From contig NZ_CAKLBU010000006.1 of NCBI RefSeq assembly GCF_920984735.1, forward strand, positions 62,001-126,000: a stretch of DNA of 64,000 bases. The letters are read 5' to 3'. Of this stretch, positions 40,121-49,269 are shown one piece after another (the first letter of the stretch is position 1; each line of letters begins with the position of its first letter). Source of the DNA: Pedobacter sp. Leaf250 (lineage in GTDB: Bacteria > Bacteroidota > Bacteroidia > Sphingobacteriales > Sphingobacteriaceae). The notes under the pieces are model-generated. The model was not told where the DNA came from. It saw nothing but the letters and a program-made list of their open reading frames with translations, and did no database searches. The position numbers were made by a program, and so were the translations under genes.

Positions 40121-41404
40121 ATGATGAACATTAAATTTACAAAATCAACCCTACTGCTTGGGCTTTTAAGCCTGGCAAGTCCAATCTTCGCACAGGAAAC
40201 GCCAACACCTTCGGGAAGATTTGGAAAACAATCCCTTAGAACATGGAGCGTTGGTGCTCATGGAGGTATTTTAAGTCAAAACACTTTCCTTGGTGGAAGT
40301 AGTGTAAAAGCCGATGAATTTAAAAGCATTGGTTACGGTGCTTTTATAAAAAAGCAAATATTACCCGCTTTAGGCTTGCAGGCCGATTTTTTACGTGGAG
40401 AAATCAAAACATTAAATTCTACAAGTACAATTGAGCAAAGAAATAAGATCGATTGGTCTGGATCATTAACAGCAGTTTTAAACATTGCTAATTTTAGCTT
40501 GAACACTGAAAATGCAGTTTTAATTCCTTACGTAAAAGCCGGTGCTGGCTATATGTCATCTGCCTCTCAGGTTGGAACTATCCAATCATTTACTGACAGA
40601 GAAGGATGGTTCATCCCGACAGGAGTTGGATTTAAGTTTGGTGTATCTAAAGGAATTAACATCGATTTAGGTTATGATATTAATTTTATCAAATCTTCGC
40701 CAACTGTTAAAAATGCTTACAATGAAAGCAGATTTTCTTACGCTCACGCAGGTTTAGAATTTTCATTAGGAAACAAGGAAAATTCGCAATTACAAAATTA
40801 CAGTGCAGTTGCCGACTTGCGTAAACAAAGTGCAGAAGAAAGTGCTGAATTAAGGAGCGCATTATCTACGGCAGAGCAAAACGCGGCCAGAGACAGAGCG
40901 CAATATGCCAAAGATTTAGCTGATGATGACAATGATGGCGTAGCAAATAAATTCGACAAATGCCCAGGCACACCTTCAGGGACTGTAGTTGATGGTTCTG
41001 GTTGTCCGTTAGCGACTCCAACAACAATCATCAAAGAAACAACAGTGATTACCGATGCAGACCGCAAGGTAGTAAAAGATGCAATTTCAAACTTAGAATT
41101 TGATTTGGGCAAATCTACTATCCGTTCTAAATCATATGCCTCATTAAACAGAGTTGCTGGTTTATTAATAGAGAAAAACTTCAGTTTAAAATTGGCAGGC
41201 CATACAGATAACACTGGTGGAAGAGAATTAAACCTGCGTTTATCAAAAGAAAGAGCAGAATCAGTTAAAGCATATTTAGTATCTCAAGGTGCTAATGCAT
41301 CAAGAATTGAAGCTACTGGTTACGGACCTGATCAACCAATTTCAACCAACAAAACTGCAGCTGGTCGTCAAGAAAACCGTCGTGTAGAATTCACATTGTA
41401 CTAA
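40121..41404 (+). CDS. OmpA-family outer-membrane protein with N-terminal beta-barrel
   Basis: About 427 residues. The start at 40121 (or the next codon, 40124) is chosen because it is followed directly by a proper signal peptide ending SPIFAQ; an in-frame ATG at 40055 would add 22 polar residues. An 8-strand-like barrel (about 30-215) is followed by a charged helical linker (QSAEESAELRSALSTAEQ). A calcium-type thrombospondin-3-like motif (DDDNDGVANKFDKCPG) comes next. The C-terminal OmpA peptidoglycan-binding domain has GHTDNTG and NLRLSKERAESVKAYL. It anchors the outer membrane to peptidoglycan. Confidence 0.93.
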   Translation: MMNIKFTKSTLLLGLLSLASPIFAQETPTPSGRFGKQSLRTWSVGAHGGILSQNTFLGGSSVKADEFKSIGYGAFIKKQILPALGLQADFLRGEIKTLNSTSTIEQRNKIDWSGSLTAVLNIANFSLNTENAVLIPYVKAGAGYMSSASQVGTIQSFTDREGWFIPTGVGFKFGVSKGINIDLGYDINFIKSSPTVKNAYNESRFSYAHAGLEFSLGNKENSQLQNYSAVADLRKQSAEESAELRSALSTAEQNAARDRAQYAKDLADDDNDGVANKFDKCPGTPSGTVVDGSGCPLATPTTIIKETTVITDADRKVVKDAISNLEFDLGKSTIRSKSYASLNRVAGLLIEKNFSLKLAGHTDNTGGRELNLRLSKERAESVKAYLVSQGANASRIEATGYGPDQPISTNKTAAGRQENRRVEFTLY

Positions 41405-41442
41405 ACATTAATAAATATACATATAGTTAACAAGCAAAAATC

Positions 41443-42021
41443 ATGAAAAAAGTTCTGGCAACAATCTTAATATCAGCAGCAACAGTTATCGCTGCGAATG
41501 CACAAATCCAAAAGGGCAATGTGATGGTTGGTGGTAACCTGACCAATATCAACCTGGGCCTGGATGATCCAAAAATATTCAGTGTAGACATTACGCCGAA
41601 AGCGGCATGGTTTATACAGGATAACGTAGCCCTTGGAGGTTATGTAAATTTCGGTTTGGAAACGGCAAAAAATTCCAATACCACCACAAGCTATGGTGTT
41701 GGTGCATTAGGCCGTTATTATGCAGGTAGCGATACGGAGGTACTTCGTCATGGCCGCTTCTTTGCAGAAGCAACGGCTGGTATTGGTGGTGTTAACGTTA
41801 GTAAAGGTGGTGGCAATACCAATGGATTAAACATCAGTGTTGGTCCTGGTTTTGCATATTTTGTTACGCCGAATATCGGCCTGGAAACATTGTTAAAATA
41901 TAATGGCCTGGTTGGTTTTGGTAGCTCAACTACGCAAAATAATCTAAACCTGTCATTTGGTTTCCAGATTTATCTTCCTGGCCAAAGAACAGCAAATAAA
42001 GTTAAAGGAGATATTAAATAA
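41443..42021 (+). CDS. Small outer-membrane beta-barrel protein
   Basis: 192 residues with a signal peptide (1-20, ANAQ). Alternating short strands and a glycine/aromatic-rich pattern (NVALGGYVNFGLETAK, YGVGALGRYY, NLSFGFQIYLPG) are typical of 8-stranded porin-like or OmpW/OprF-like barrels. No enzymatic motif is present. It starts 38 bases after the OmpA-family stop, so the two may be co-transcribed. Confidence 0.8.
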   Translation: MKKVLATILISAATVIAANAQIQKGNVMVGGNLTNINLGLDDPKIFSVDITPKAAWFIQDNVALGGYVNFGLETAKNSNTTTSYGVGALGRYYAGSDTEVLRHGRFFAEATAGIGGVNVSKGGGNTNGLNISVGPGFAYFVTPNIGLETLLKYNGLVGFGSSTTQNNLNLSFGFQIYLPGQRTANKVKGDIK

Positions 42022-42096
42022 AAATAAAATGGATACCTATCATCCAGCATTTCTTTTATCCTTTAAAAAATCATCTACTTATTAAATAATAAAATC

Positions 42097-43101
42097 ATGG
42101 CACAAACAATTCATACAACAAAAGAAAATACTGCAATCAGTTTTATTAACCGATTATCCTGGAGCGCAATAATTGCAGGGGTATTTATCGCTATCGCAGT
42201 ACAATTACTATTGAGCTTTTTAGGGCTGGGCATTGGCTTTGGAAGCATCAATCCAATGGAAGAAGCAAAGCCGTTTAGCGGTTTGGGTACCGGTGCACTA
42301 ATATGGTGGATCATTACCATGTTAATTTCAGTATTTACTGGCGGATGGGTTGCGGGCTGGTTTTCCAACCATATTCAAAAAACTGACCTGGTTTTGCATG
42401 GCCTGTTAACCTGGTGCTTGCTAACTTTTCTGAATATGTACCTGATCACTTCTTCTGTTGGCAAAATAGTAGGCGGAGTTGGAAGTGTAATTACCAAAGG
42501 CTTTTCTATAGCTGGAGATGGCATAAAAGCTGCAGCACCCGAAGCTGGAAATCTGATTAAAGACCAGTTGGGTGTTGATCGAAACACATTTGCAAAAATG
42601 AAGCAGGAAGCAGAGCTGTTATTGAAACAAACAGAGAAAAAAGAATTGCAGCCAAAAGCTTTGGAAAAGAAAGCAGATCAGGCTAAAGCACAAGGCAAAT
42701 CTGCCGGACAGGAAGCTTTAGAAAATCCTCAGCAGGCACAGCAACAATTAGATGAATTATTTCAAAAGTTGTTTTCGGAAAATAATTCGACCTTTAACGC
42801 TGTAGATAAGGAAGCTTTGGTGAATGTTGTGAAAAACAGAACAGGAAAAAGCCAGGCTGAATCTGAGCAAATTGTTGATAATTGGGTAAATACCTTAAAA
42901 TCTGCGAAAGAAAAAGTAAATGAAGTAAAAGCTGAAGCTGAACAAAAAGCAAGAGAAATTGGCGATGATGTATCTTCTGCACTTTCTAAATTTGCTATAT
43001 TCTCTTTCATCGGAATGATCCTTGGTGCTGCCAGCGCAGGTTTTGGAGCAATTTTAGCATCCAAAAAACGTTTGGCTTTGACCAATAAAACAGTCTATTA
43101 A
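42097..43101 (+). CDS. Membrane protein of unknown function with coiled-coil region
   Basis: 334 residues. Three membrane helices come first: about 17-45, 67-89 and 96-126, containing GGWVAGWFSNHIQKTDLVLHG. This glycine-rich N-terminal bundle resembles a family of conserved hypothetical membrane proteins also seen in Proteobacteria. A long charged helical stretch (about 150-300, rich in Ala, Lys, Gln and Glu) is followed by a last helix (about 302-323) with GAASAGFGAILASKKR. No enzyme motif was seen. It follows the beta-barrel gene by 75 bases. Confidence 0.7.
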   Translation: MAQTIHTTKENTAISFINRLSWSAIIAGVFIAIAVQLLLSFLGLGIGFGSINPMEEAKPFSGLGTGALIWWIITMLISVFTGGWVAGWFSNHIQKTDLVLHGLLTWCLLTFLNMYLITSSVGKIVGGVGSVITKGFSIAGDGIKAAAPEAGNLIKDQLGVDRNTFAKMKQEAELLLKQTEKKELQPKALEKKADQAKAQGKSAGQEALENPQQAQQQLDELFQKLFSENNSTFNAVDKEALVNVVKNRTGKSQAESEQIVDNWVNTLKSAKEKVNEVKAEAEQKAREIGDDVSSALSKFAIFSFIGMILGAASAGFGAILASKKRLALTNKTVY

Positions 43102-43127
43102 AAAAATCTAAGTGTTAATTTTATTCT

Positions 43128-43160
43128 AAAGCTGGTTGATAGCAATATATCACCAGCTTT
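43128..43160 (+). terminator. Hairpin terminator after the membrane protein gene
   Basis: AAAGCTGG and CCAGCTTT, extended by TGATA/TATCA after a single bulged T, enclose the loop GCAATA. The tail GGAATTTTAT is only moderately T-rich. It lies 26 bases after the stop. Confidence 0.55.
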
Positions 43161-43330
43161 GGAATTTTATCGTATCGTACCTATTTCTTTAAATTGAGTG
43201 TTCACAAGGTGATATTTTATATTTTTTAATTTGATTTCACCCAAAGAAACTATTCTAAAATATCTTTCAAAGTACTTCTTACGTTAGCCTTAGTAGAAAA
43301 TATTATAATTTCCAGATAAAAATTGACCCA

Positions 43331-45652
43331 TTAATCTGGATTTTCCCTATGCCTCCTGATCTGAATCTTCACGAACTTGGAAGCTGGCATGTTACTTTCT
43401 CCAACCACATTATTGATAGAAACGAGCACATTTGTTTCTGGAAAATAGGTTACCGTATTCCGCTCAGGAATTTCGTATGGAACAACCAAAAAAAGTGGAG
43501 CAACTCTTTCTATGCCAGCATCGAAATTATATAAGTCGACCTTGTCTTTAGCCTTAAATCCTGCTTTGTCCATATCCTTTTGATTCATGAAAATAACCCG
43601 TCGCTCATTCTTTACGCCACGATAACGATCTTCTAGACCATAAATCGTAGTATTAAACTGATCATGAGAACGTGTTGTCGCCATCATGTATTCGTTTTCA
43701 GCAAGTTCATTTTCTGGAACTGAAGTAATGGTGAAAGGCGCCCTGTCTCCAAATTCTGCAGTGATAAATTTCCCATCTCTTGCGGCATTAGGAAGATAAA
43801 ACCCTCCTTTTTTCCTTATACGAATATTATAGTTTTCAAATCCTGGAACACACTTCTCAATTACATCACGTATTTTATCATAGTCATCTGCAAAAGACTT
43901 CCAGTCTATAACAGAGCGATCTTTTAGGGTAGCCATAGCCATATTGCAAACAATATGTGTTTCATTCATGAGTTTATCCGATACAGGCTTTAATATCCCT
44001 TTGGAAGATTGTACTACTCCCATCGAGTTTTCCGTAGAGATAAATTGATGAACCCCATTAACCATATCAATGTCGCTTCTTGATAAAGTTGGCAAAATCA
44101 GCGCCTCTTTGCCGTGGATAAGGTGGCTGCGATTCAATTTGGTAGAAACGTGAACAGAAAGCCTAAGCTTTTGCATGGCAGCGGCAGTAAAAGTGGTATC
44201 TGGAGTGGCTGAAAGGAAATTTCCACCCATCGCAAAAAACACCTTTACTTTTTCTTCATGCATGGCATGAATTGTACCGACTACATCATATCCGCGTTTA
44301 CGGGGAGGCTCAAATCCGAATACCTCTTTGAGTTTATCCAACTGCTCTTTGGTTGGCTTTTCATTGATCAGCATAGTCCTATTACCCTGAACATTACTGT
44401 GACCTCTTACAGGACATACTCCTGATCCGGGTTTACCAATACTTCCTTTTAAGAGCAGAATATTCACTATTTCTTTGAGCATATCCACTCCGTTGGGCTG
44501 CTGGGTAAGTCCCATACCCCATGCAAAAATAATCTTTCTTTTATTGCCTATTATTTCGGCCGCTTTTCTGATTTCTTGTTCACTTAGCCCCGCAGATATT
44601 GCCAGGCTTGGAAGATCATAATTTTTAAACTGTTCTGCCCAACTTTCAAATCCTGTTGTTTTCTCATTTATAAATTCCTGATCTAAAACATGCCCAGGCA
44701 TATCTTTCTCCATCTCCAACAGCAATATACTAATCGCTTTGAGCAGGGCCATATCTCCATTAATTTTAACGGGAAGATAAAGATCTGCGTAATGTATTCC
44801 ATTTCCGATAATGCCACTAATCTCCTGGGGATTTTTAAATCCCATTAATCCGGCTTCTGGCAAAGGGTTTATAGCAATTATTTTTGCACCGTTTTTCTTA
44901 CCTTTTTCAAGGGCACTCATCATTCGGGGCGCATTGGTTCCTGGATTATGACCAATGATGATAATCACATCCGAATGATAGAAATCATCAAGTTTTACAG
45001 TTCCTTTTCCAATACCTATTGTAGAGAGAAGTGCTGTACCTGATGTTTCATGGCACATATTAGAGCAATCGGGCATGTTATTGGTGCCAAATTCCTTTGC
45101 AAAAAGCTGATACAAAAAAGATGTTTCATTACTCGTACGTCCAGATGTATAAAAGGCAGCCTCATCAGGCGAGTGCAGGGCGTTTAGGTGTGTAGAAATT
45201 TTTTCAAATGCCTTCTCCCAGCTAATCGGCAAATAATGAGTGCCATTTTCAGGTAAGTACATGGGTTCGGCCAGGCGCCCCTGTCGGCCAATCTCAAAAT
45301 CTGTAAGTTTGGAAAGATTATTAACGGAGTTCTCGGCAAAAAACTTAGCCGTTACCTTTTTCATAGTAGCCTCATCTGCCAATGCTTTTGCTCCGTTTTC
45401 ACAATACTCTCCAATAGGTGAGCGGTCATCGTCCGGATCAGGCCATGCACAACTTGAGCAATCAAAACCGCCTTTTTGATTCATTGTAAAGAGTGCCCGC
45501 ACTCCCCTGAAAGGAATACCCTCCTCCACTACATCGCTTAATGCTGCTGTAACCGCCGGAATGCCGGCAGCCCATTTTTTAGCTGGTGTTAACTTTAAAT
45601 CTAGAAGTTTGATTGGATTCTCGGGATCAGGCAAAACTTTTGGCTTTTTCAT
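43331..45652 (-). CDS. FdhF/YdeP-family molybdopterin oxidoreductase
   Basis: 773 residues, cytoplasmic. A molybdenum bis-MGD enzyme of the formate dehydrogenase alpha-like (YdeP) group. Family features: the N-terminal FDCSSCAWPDPDDDRSP, GRTSNETSFLYQLFAKEFGT, the cofactor loops GHNPGTNAPRMM and PVRGHSNVQGNRTM, and a C-terminal molydop-binding domain (TTRSHDQFNTTIYGLEDRYRG). Unlike true formate dehydrogenases it lacks the usual N-terminal four-cysteine Fe-S domain, so the reaction is uncertain; some relatives are linked to acid resistance. It overlaps the 118-residue gene by 4 bases and is in an operon with fdhD. Confidence 0.92.
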   Translation of the reverse strand: MKKPKVLPDPENPIKLLDLKLTPAKKWAAGIPAVTAALSDVVEEGIPFRGVRALFTMNQKGGFDCSSCAWPDPDDDRSPIGEYCENGAKALADEATMKKVTAKFFAENSVNNLSKLTDFEIGRQGRLAEPMYLPENGTHYLPISWEKAFEKISTHLNALHSPDEAAFYTSGRTSNETSFLYQLFAKEFGTNNMPDCSNMCHETSGTALLSTIGIGKGTVKLDDFYHSDVIIIIGHNPGTNAPRMMSALEKGKKNGAKIIAINPLPEAGLMGFKNPQEISGIIGNGIHYADLYLPVKINGDMALLKAISILLLEMEKDMPGHVLDQEFINEKTTGFESWAEQFKNYDLPSLAISAGLSEQEIRKAAEIIGNKRKIIFAWGMGLTQQPNGVDMLKEIVNILLLKGSIGKPGSGVCPVRGHSNVQGNRTMLINEKPTKEQLDKLKEVFGFEPPRKRGYDVVGTIHAMHEEKVKVFFAMGGNFLSATPDTTFTAAAMQKLRLSVHVSTKLNRSHLIHGKEALILPTLSRSDIDMVNGVHQFISTENSMGVVQSSKGILKPVSDKLMNETHIVCNMAMATLKDRSVIDWKSFADDYDKIRDVIEKCVPGFENYNIRIRKKGGFYLPNAARDGKFITAEFGDRAPFTITSVPENELAENEYMMATTRSHDQFNTTIYGLEDRYRGVKNERRVIFMNQKDMDKAGFKAKDKVDLYNFDAGIERVAPLFLVVPYEIPERNTVTYFPETNVLVSINNVVGESNMPASKFVKIQIRRHRENPD

Positions 45653-46005
45653 AGCTTAACAGTTGAGAGTGGGTTAGGATAATTCTCGCTCTGGTCTTCT
45701 TCTACATTATCCAGACAGGTAAAGTCTTTTTCAATCAGGATGGATATCATTCCACTCTCTGCCTTATAACCCACTTTTTCCGTCGACTTCCATTCATTCA
45801 GTAATACTAAGGGAAAATGAACCATAATGGTATGATCAACATATGTTGCTGAAAATTCGATATCATTGGTAATGATTAAACCATAGGTAAGTATTTGAGA
45901 ACCAAAATCTACGGTTTCTATGATAGCTTTTTGCTCATTGAACCCTTCTACTTCTGGGCGGGTAAGCCTGTATCGAATTGAATTGCCTTTAATGCGTATT
46001 TTCAT
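45649..46005 (-). CDS. Conserved small protein between fdhD and the molybdoenzyme
   Basis: 118 residues, soluble, no signal peptide. I do not recognise a domain of known function. It begins MKIRIKGNSIRYRLTRPEV, a basic strand-rich start, followed by beta-strands and a single Cys. It shares ATGA with the following molybdoenzyme gene and starts 6 bases after fdhD, so translation is coupled. A role in maturation or regulation of the enzyme is inferred from position only. Confidence 0.75.
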   Translation of the reverse strand: MKIRIKGNSIRYRLTRPEVEGFNEQKAIIETVDFGSQILTYGLIITNDIEFSATYVDHTIMVHFPLVLLNEWKSTEKVGYKAESGMISILIEKDFTCLDNVEEDQSENYPNPLSTVKL

Positions 46006-46011
46006 GATATC

Positions 46012-46896
46012 TTAGTTTAATTGCAATTCGCCATTATATAGATTAAAGCTTTTATTTCGCAGAAATCCAATGAGGGTTATATTGAACTCCTTTGCCAATT
46101 TTACTGCAAGGCTTGAAGGAGCACCAATGGCCACAACAAAGCGAATTCCCGCCATCGCGGCTTTTTGTATCAGTTCAAAACTGGCACGGCCGCTCAGCAA
46201 AAGAATGTGCTCATTGAGTGGAAGGCTAGCTTCAGAAATAGCCTTTCCAATTAATTTATCCAAAGCATTATGACGCCCTACATCTTCTCTTAAATACAAA
46301 AATTCTCCTTGCATATTAAAAAGTGCACTAGCATGGAGCCCACCAGTGGTAGAAAAAACCAACTGATACTTTCTTAACAAAACCGGCAGGTTATAAATTG
46401 CCTCGCGGCTGATCTTTATTTTTTCAAGTAAAGGCGAGTCAAACTTGCTTACTGTCTTAATAGACTGAATGGAGGTTTTGCCGCAAACTCCACAGCTGGA
46501 AGTGGTGTAAAAATTTCGTTCAATACCATTGAATGCGGGCTGGGCATGATCTTTTAAGTGTACGGTTATCGTGTTGCTCTGGCCATCTCCGCATGCAAGG
46601 GATATCACAGATTCAATATCAGATTGATCGTTTATAATTCCTTCTGTGAAAAGAAATCCTACAGCAAGTTCATTATCGTGGCCTGGGGTACGCATGGTAA
46701 CCGAAATATTCCGAAGGATCTTTTCAGAAGATTCTTTGAAAGCTAATCTTATTTCGAGCGGTTCTTCTATTGCTAGACTATCGCTGGTAAAAAACTCATT
46801 CCCGATGTTATATTTTTTTACACTAACATCATCAATCGATCCAACTGTGAAAGAAGTTCCAGGCTCAAAAGAAATAACTTGATCATTCATCAGCAT
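46012..46896 (-). CDS. fdhD: Formate dehydrogenase accessory sulfurtransferase FdhD
   Basis: 294 residues. It carries sulfur from a cysteine desulfurase to the bis-MGD cofactor of formate-dehydrogenase-type enzymes. The conserved CxxC, SSCGVCGK (C135, C138), is intact. LAVGFLFTEGII, STTGGLHASALF, REDVGRHNALDKLIG and LSGRASFELIQKA are standard family segments. It is the first gene of a three-gene operon that ends in the molybdoenzyme it should serve. A -7 box and a 5'-leader hairpin lie upstream. Confidence 0.96.
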   Translation of the reverse strand: MLMNDQVISFEPGTSFTVGSIDDVSVKKYNIGNEFFTSDSLAIEEPLEIRLAFKESSEKILRNISVTMRTPGHDNELAVGFLFTEGIINDQSDIESVISLACGDGQSNTITVHLKDHAQPAFNGIERNFYTTSSCGVCGKTSIQSIKTVSKFDSPLLEKIKISREAIYNLPVLLRKYQLVFSTTGGLHASALFNMQGEFLYLREDVGRHNALDKLIGKAISEASLPLNEHILLLSGRASFELIQKAAMAGIRFVVAIGAPSSLAVKLAKEFNITLIGFLRNKSFNLYNGELQLN

Positions 46897-46937
46897 AAAA
46901 TTAATAATTATAGCTATTTATCCAACATTCTATCTCA

Positions 46938-46961
46938 TGATCTTTTTCTTCGTAAAGATCA
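46938..46961 (-). promoter_or_regulatory. Hairpin in the fdhD leader
   Basis: Perfect arms TGATCTTT (46938-46945) and AAAGATCA (46954-46961) with an 8-base loop. If the -7 box at 46964-46971 is used, the hairpin would be at the very 5' end of the mRNA. It could instead be an operator. It does not look like a molybdenum-cofactor riboswitch. Confidence 0.4.
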
Positions 46962-46963
46962 AT

Positions 46964-46971
46964 CAAATATA
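46964..46971 (-). promoter_or_regulatory. -7 box of the fdhD operon (TATATTTG)
   Basis: On the - strand TATATTTG matches TAnnTTTG, 68 bases upstream of the fdhD start. No well-spaced -33 TTG was found. Confidence 0.45.
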
Positions 46972-47178
46972 AACATTGGCAAGATCTAAGCTATAACAAT
47001 CTGAAACATCAAGACTTAAATAAATTATATTATCAATGATTTCAATACCATAACAGAGAAAATTTTCGACATAGTTTTAAAATTCGAGAATGCAATTATT
47101 TTTACAATATTCATTAAATACCTTGAATGTGGCTTATCATTAAGAACCTAAGTTGGTAGCAACTGAAAGATTTTTTGA

Positions 47179-48354
47179 TTAATAATTTCCAGTTACACCA
47201 ACTTCCAAACCTCTTAGTTCAGCCAGTCCGCGTAGCCTACCTATAGCCGAATAACCGGGATTGGTTTGCTTTTTTAAATCGTCGAGCATCTGGTGCCCGT
47301 GGTCAGGCCGAAAAGGAATCGCTTGATCCCGTTTTGCGTTTTCTTCAGATAGTGCCTTCATGATTTCATACATGTTCACATCCCCCCCCAGATGATCGGC
47401 CTCATAGAAACTGCCATCCTCATCCTTTGTAACATTGCGCAAATGGGCAAAGTAGACACGTTCTTTCACCGTATCAAAAATCTCCAATGCATCGTTTTTC
47501 AGGCCTGCCCCCAAAGATCCCGTACAAAAACAGATACCGTTAAAAGCCTGATCCACTTCTTCGATAATGTACTTGAAGTCTGCCAATGTGCTTGCAATTC
47601 TTGGCAGACCTAAAATCGGGTATGGTGGATCATCGGGATGTATGGTCATCCTGATGCCCTCCCTGGTACAGACTTCAGCAATCGAGGACAGGAAATATTT
47701 CAGGTTTTCTTTCAGCCCCTGCGTTCCGATGGCTGCATATTCATTTATGCTTGCCCTCAGTGTCTCCAGTTCTATTTCCTTTTCATCCGGAATGCCCATC
47801 AGCACATTGATGCGCAGATCATCCAGTTCTGTCTGGTCAAGCTTTAAGAATTTTTCGTTTGCCCTTTTTAGTACTGATTCAGCATAATCAGCTTCCGCAT
47901 TTTCTCTCTTGAGGATGTGGAGATCAAATACCGCCAGGTCTATCCAGTTAAAATACAGTGCCCTGGACCCATCGGTCATCTCCAGATCGAGCTGCGTACG
48001 CGTCCAATCCAAAACCGGCATAAAATTATAGCACACGGTTTTGATCCCGCACTGTGCCAGGTTCAGCAGGGTAACCCGGTAGTTTTCCAGGTAATGTTCC
48101 GCGTCGGCCCTCCGGGTTTTGATTGCCTCGTGAACGGGCACACTTTCCACTACCGACCAGCTCAGACCGGCCGCTTCAATAATGTTCTTTCTCTCCAGGA
48201 TATCTGCCAGCGGCCAGACTTCGCCATGTGGAACGTGGTGTAGGGCCGTTACAATCCCAGTGGCCCCGGCCTGCTTAACATCCTGCAGGCTTACCGGATC
48301 GTTCGGACCGTACCAGCGCCAGGTCTGTTCCAGTTTTTTATATTTAGTTCCCAT
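47179..48354 (-). CDS. uxuA: Mannonate dehydratase UxuA
   Basis: 391 residues, the usual UxuA length. It dehydrates D-mannonate to 2-keto-3-deoxygluconate in the glucuronate branch of hexuronate catabolism. The family start TWRWYGPNDPV (11-21), ALHHVPHGEVW, MTIHPDDPPYPILGLPRI, CTGSLGAGL, YFAHLRNV and the C-terminal RPDHGH provide the metal-binding His, Cys and Asp set. It is cytoplasmic. It overlaps no gene but follows the SDR by 2 bases. This region is richer in G+C than its neighbours (about 57-58% in 48061-48180 by direct count). Confidence 0.96.
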   Translation of the reverse strand: MGTKYKKLEQTWRWYGPNDPVSLQDVKQAGATGIVTALHHVPHGEVWPLADILERKNIIEAAGLSWSVVESVPVHEAIKTRRADAEHYLENYRVTLLNLAQCGIKTVCYNFMPVLDWTRTQLDLEMTDGSRALYFNWIDLAVFDLHILKRENAEADYAESVLKRANEKFLKLDQTELDDLRINVLMGIPDEKEIELETLRASINEYAAIGTQGLKENLKYFLSSIAEVCTREGIRMTIHPDDPPYPILGLPRIASTLADFKYIIEEVDQAFNGICFCTGSLGAGLKNDALEIFDTVKERVYFAHLRNVTKDEDGSFYEADHLGGDVNMYEIMKALSEENAKRDQAIPFRPDHGHQMLDDLKKQTNPGYSAIGRLRGLAELRGLEVGVTGNY

Positions 48355-48356
48355 AT

Positions 48357-49181
48357 TTATACACCAGAAAAAGCCCCGAACCCACCATCAACCGTTATAT
48401 TTTCCCCGTTCACAAATTTTGAGGCGTCACTCAGCAGATAGATCAATGCCCCAATTAATTCTTCCGGGTCACCGAATCTCTTGAAGGGTGTTTTTGAGAT
48501 GATGGCATTTCCCCTGCTGGTCAATGAGCCGTCTTCGTTTGTTAAAAGCGCCCTGTTCTGGTTGGTGATAAAAAAACCAGGGACAATCGCGTTCATCCTT
48601 ACCTTATCGCCATAACGGTTGGCCAGCTCCACCGCCATCCATTTGGTGTAACTGTCTATAGAGGATTTTGCCAGTGAATAGCCCAAAACCCGGGTTACCG
48701 CCTGGGTTGCCGAAACCGAAGAAATATTTACAATGCTTCCGCCGTTTTTTGCAATTTCCTTCCCGAAAATCTGTGTCGGCACAAGCGTTCCAAAAAGATT
48801 TAAGTCGAAGGCCTGTTTCAGTGCATCGATATTCAAATCAAAAATATCACTCGCAGGCTGAACAACAGCTTCGGCAATATTGCCCCCGGCACCGTTTACC
48901 AACCCGTCTATCCGGCCAAACGTTTTAATGACTTCGGCTTTTGCATCAACCAGATGCTGTTCGTTCAGTACATCCGCAATGATATAAATTGCCTTACCAC
49001 CTGCTTTTGTAACCGTTTCTGCCCTAAGTTTTGCGGCTTCTTCGTTTCTTCCAATAACCACAACCGTTGCTTCGGCAGCAGCAAGTCCATTAATAAATGC
49101 TTCTCCCAAAACACCCGTTGCGCCAGTTACCACTACAACTTTGTTTTTTAGGGAGAAGAGGTTCTCCATATCTTTTATCAT
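48357..49181 (-). CDS. SDR oxidoreductase, probable D-mannonate (fructuronate) oxidoreductase
   Basis: 274 residues, classical SDR: TGATGVLG (19-26), NGAGG (96-100), S155, Y168 and K172 (YSLAK). Position directly before uxuA (2-base gap) makes reduction of D-fructuronate to D-mannonate the best prediction. This SDR replaces the unrelated UxuB dehydrogenase in many Bacteroidota; a 2-keto-3-deoxygluconate or 5-keto-gluconate reductase is an alternative. A second ATG at codon 5 is an alternative start. The unit is separated from the GH88 gene by 88 bases and shares the raised G+C content of uxuA. Confidence 0.85.
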   Translation of the reverse strand: MIKDMENLFSLKNKVVVVTGATGVLGEAFINGLAAAEATVVVIGRNEEAAKLRAETVTKAGGKAIYIIADVLNEQHLVDAKAEVIKTFGRIDGLVNGAGGNIAEAVVQPASDIFDLNIDALKQAFDLNLFGTLVPTQIFGKEIAKNGGSIVNISSVSATQAVTRVLGYSLAKSSIDSYTKWMAVELANRYGDKVRMNAIVPGFFITNQNRALLTNEDGSLTSRGNAIISKTPFKRFGDPEELIGALIYLLSDASKFVNGENITVDGGFGAFSGV

Positions 49182-49269
49182 TAATTGTTCAGTTTTATTA
49201 TATTTTATTATTGTATTCTTTGCTAAATGAACATTTTCAATATCACGTAGCTATTAAAAAAATTTAGTT

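Noticed and set aside
46897..47178. Molybdenum-cofactor riboswitch upstream of fdhD
   Set aside because: Only one short hairpin is visible; the multi-helix architecture of that riboswitch class was not found.
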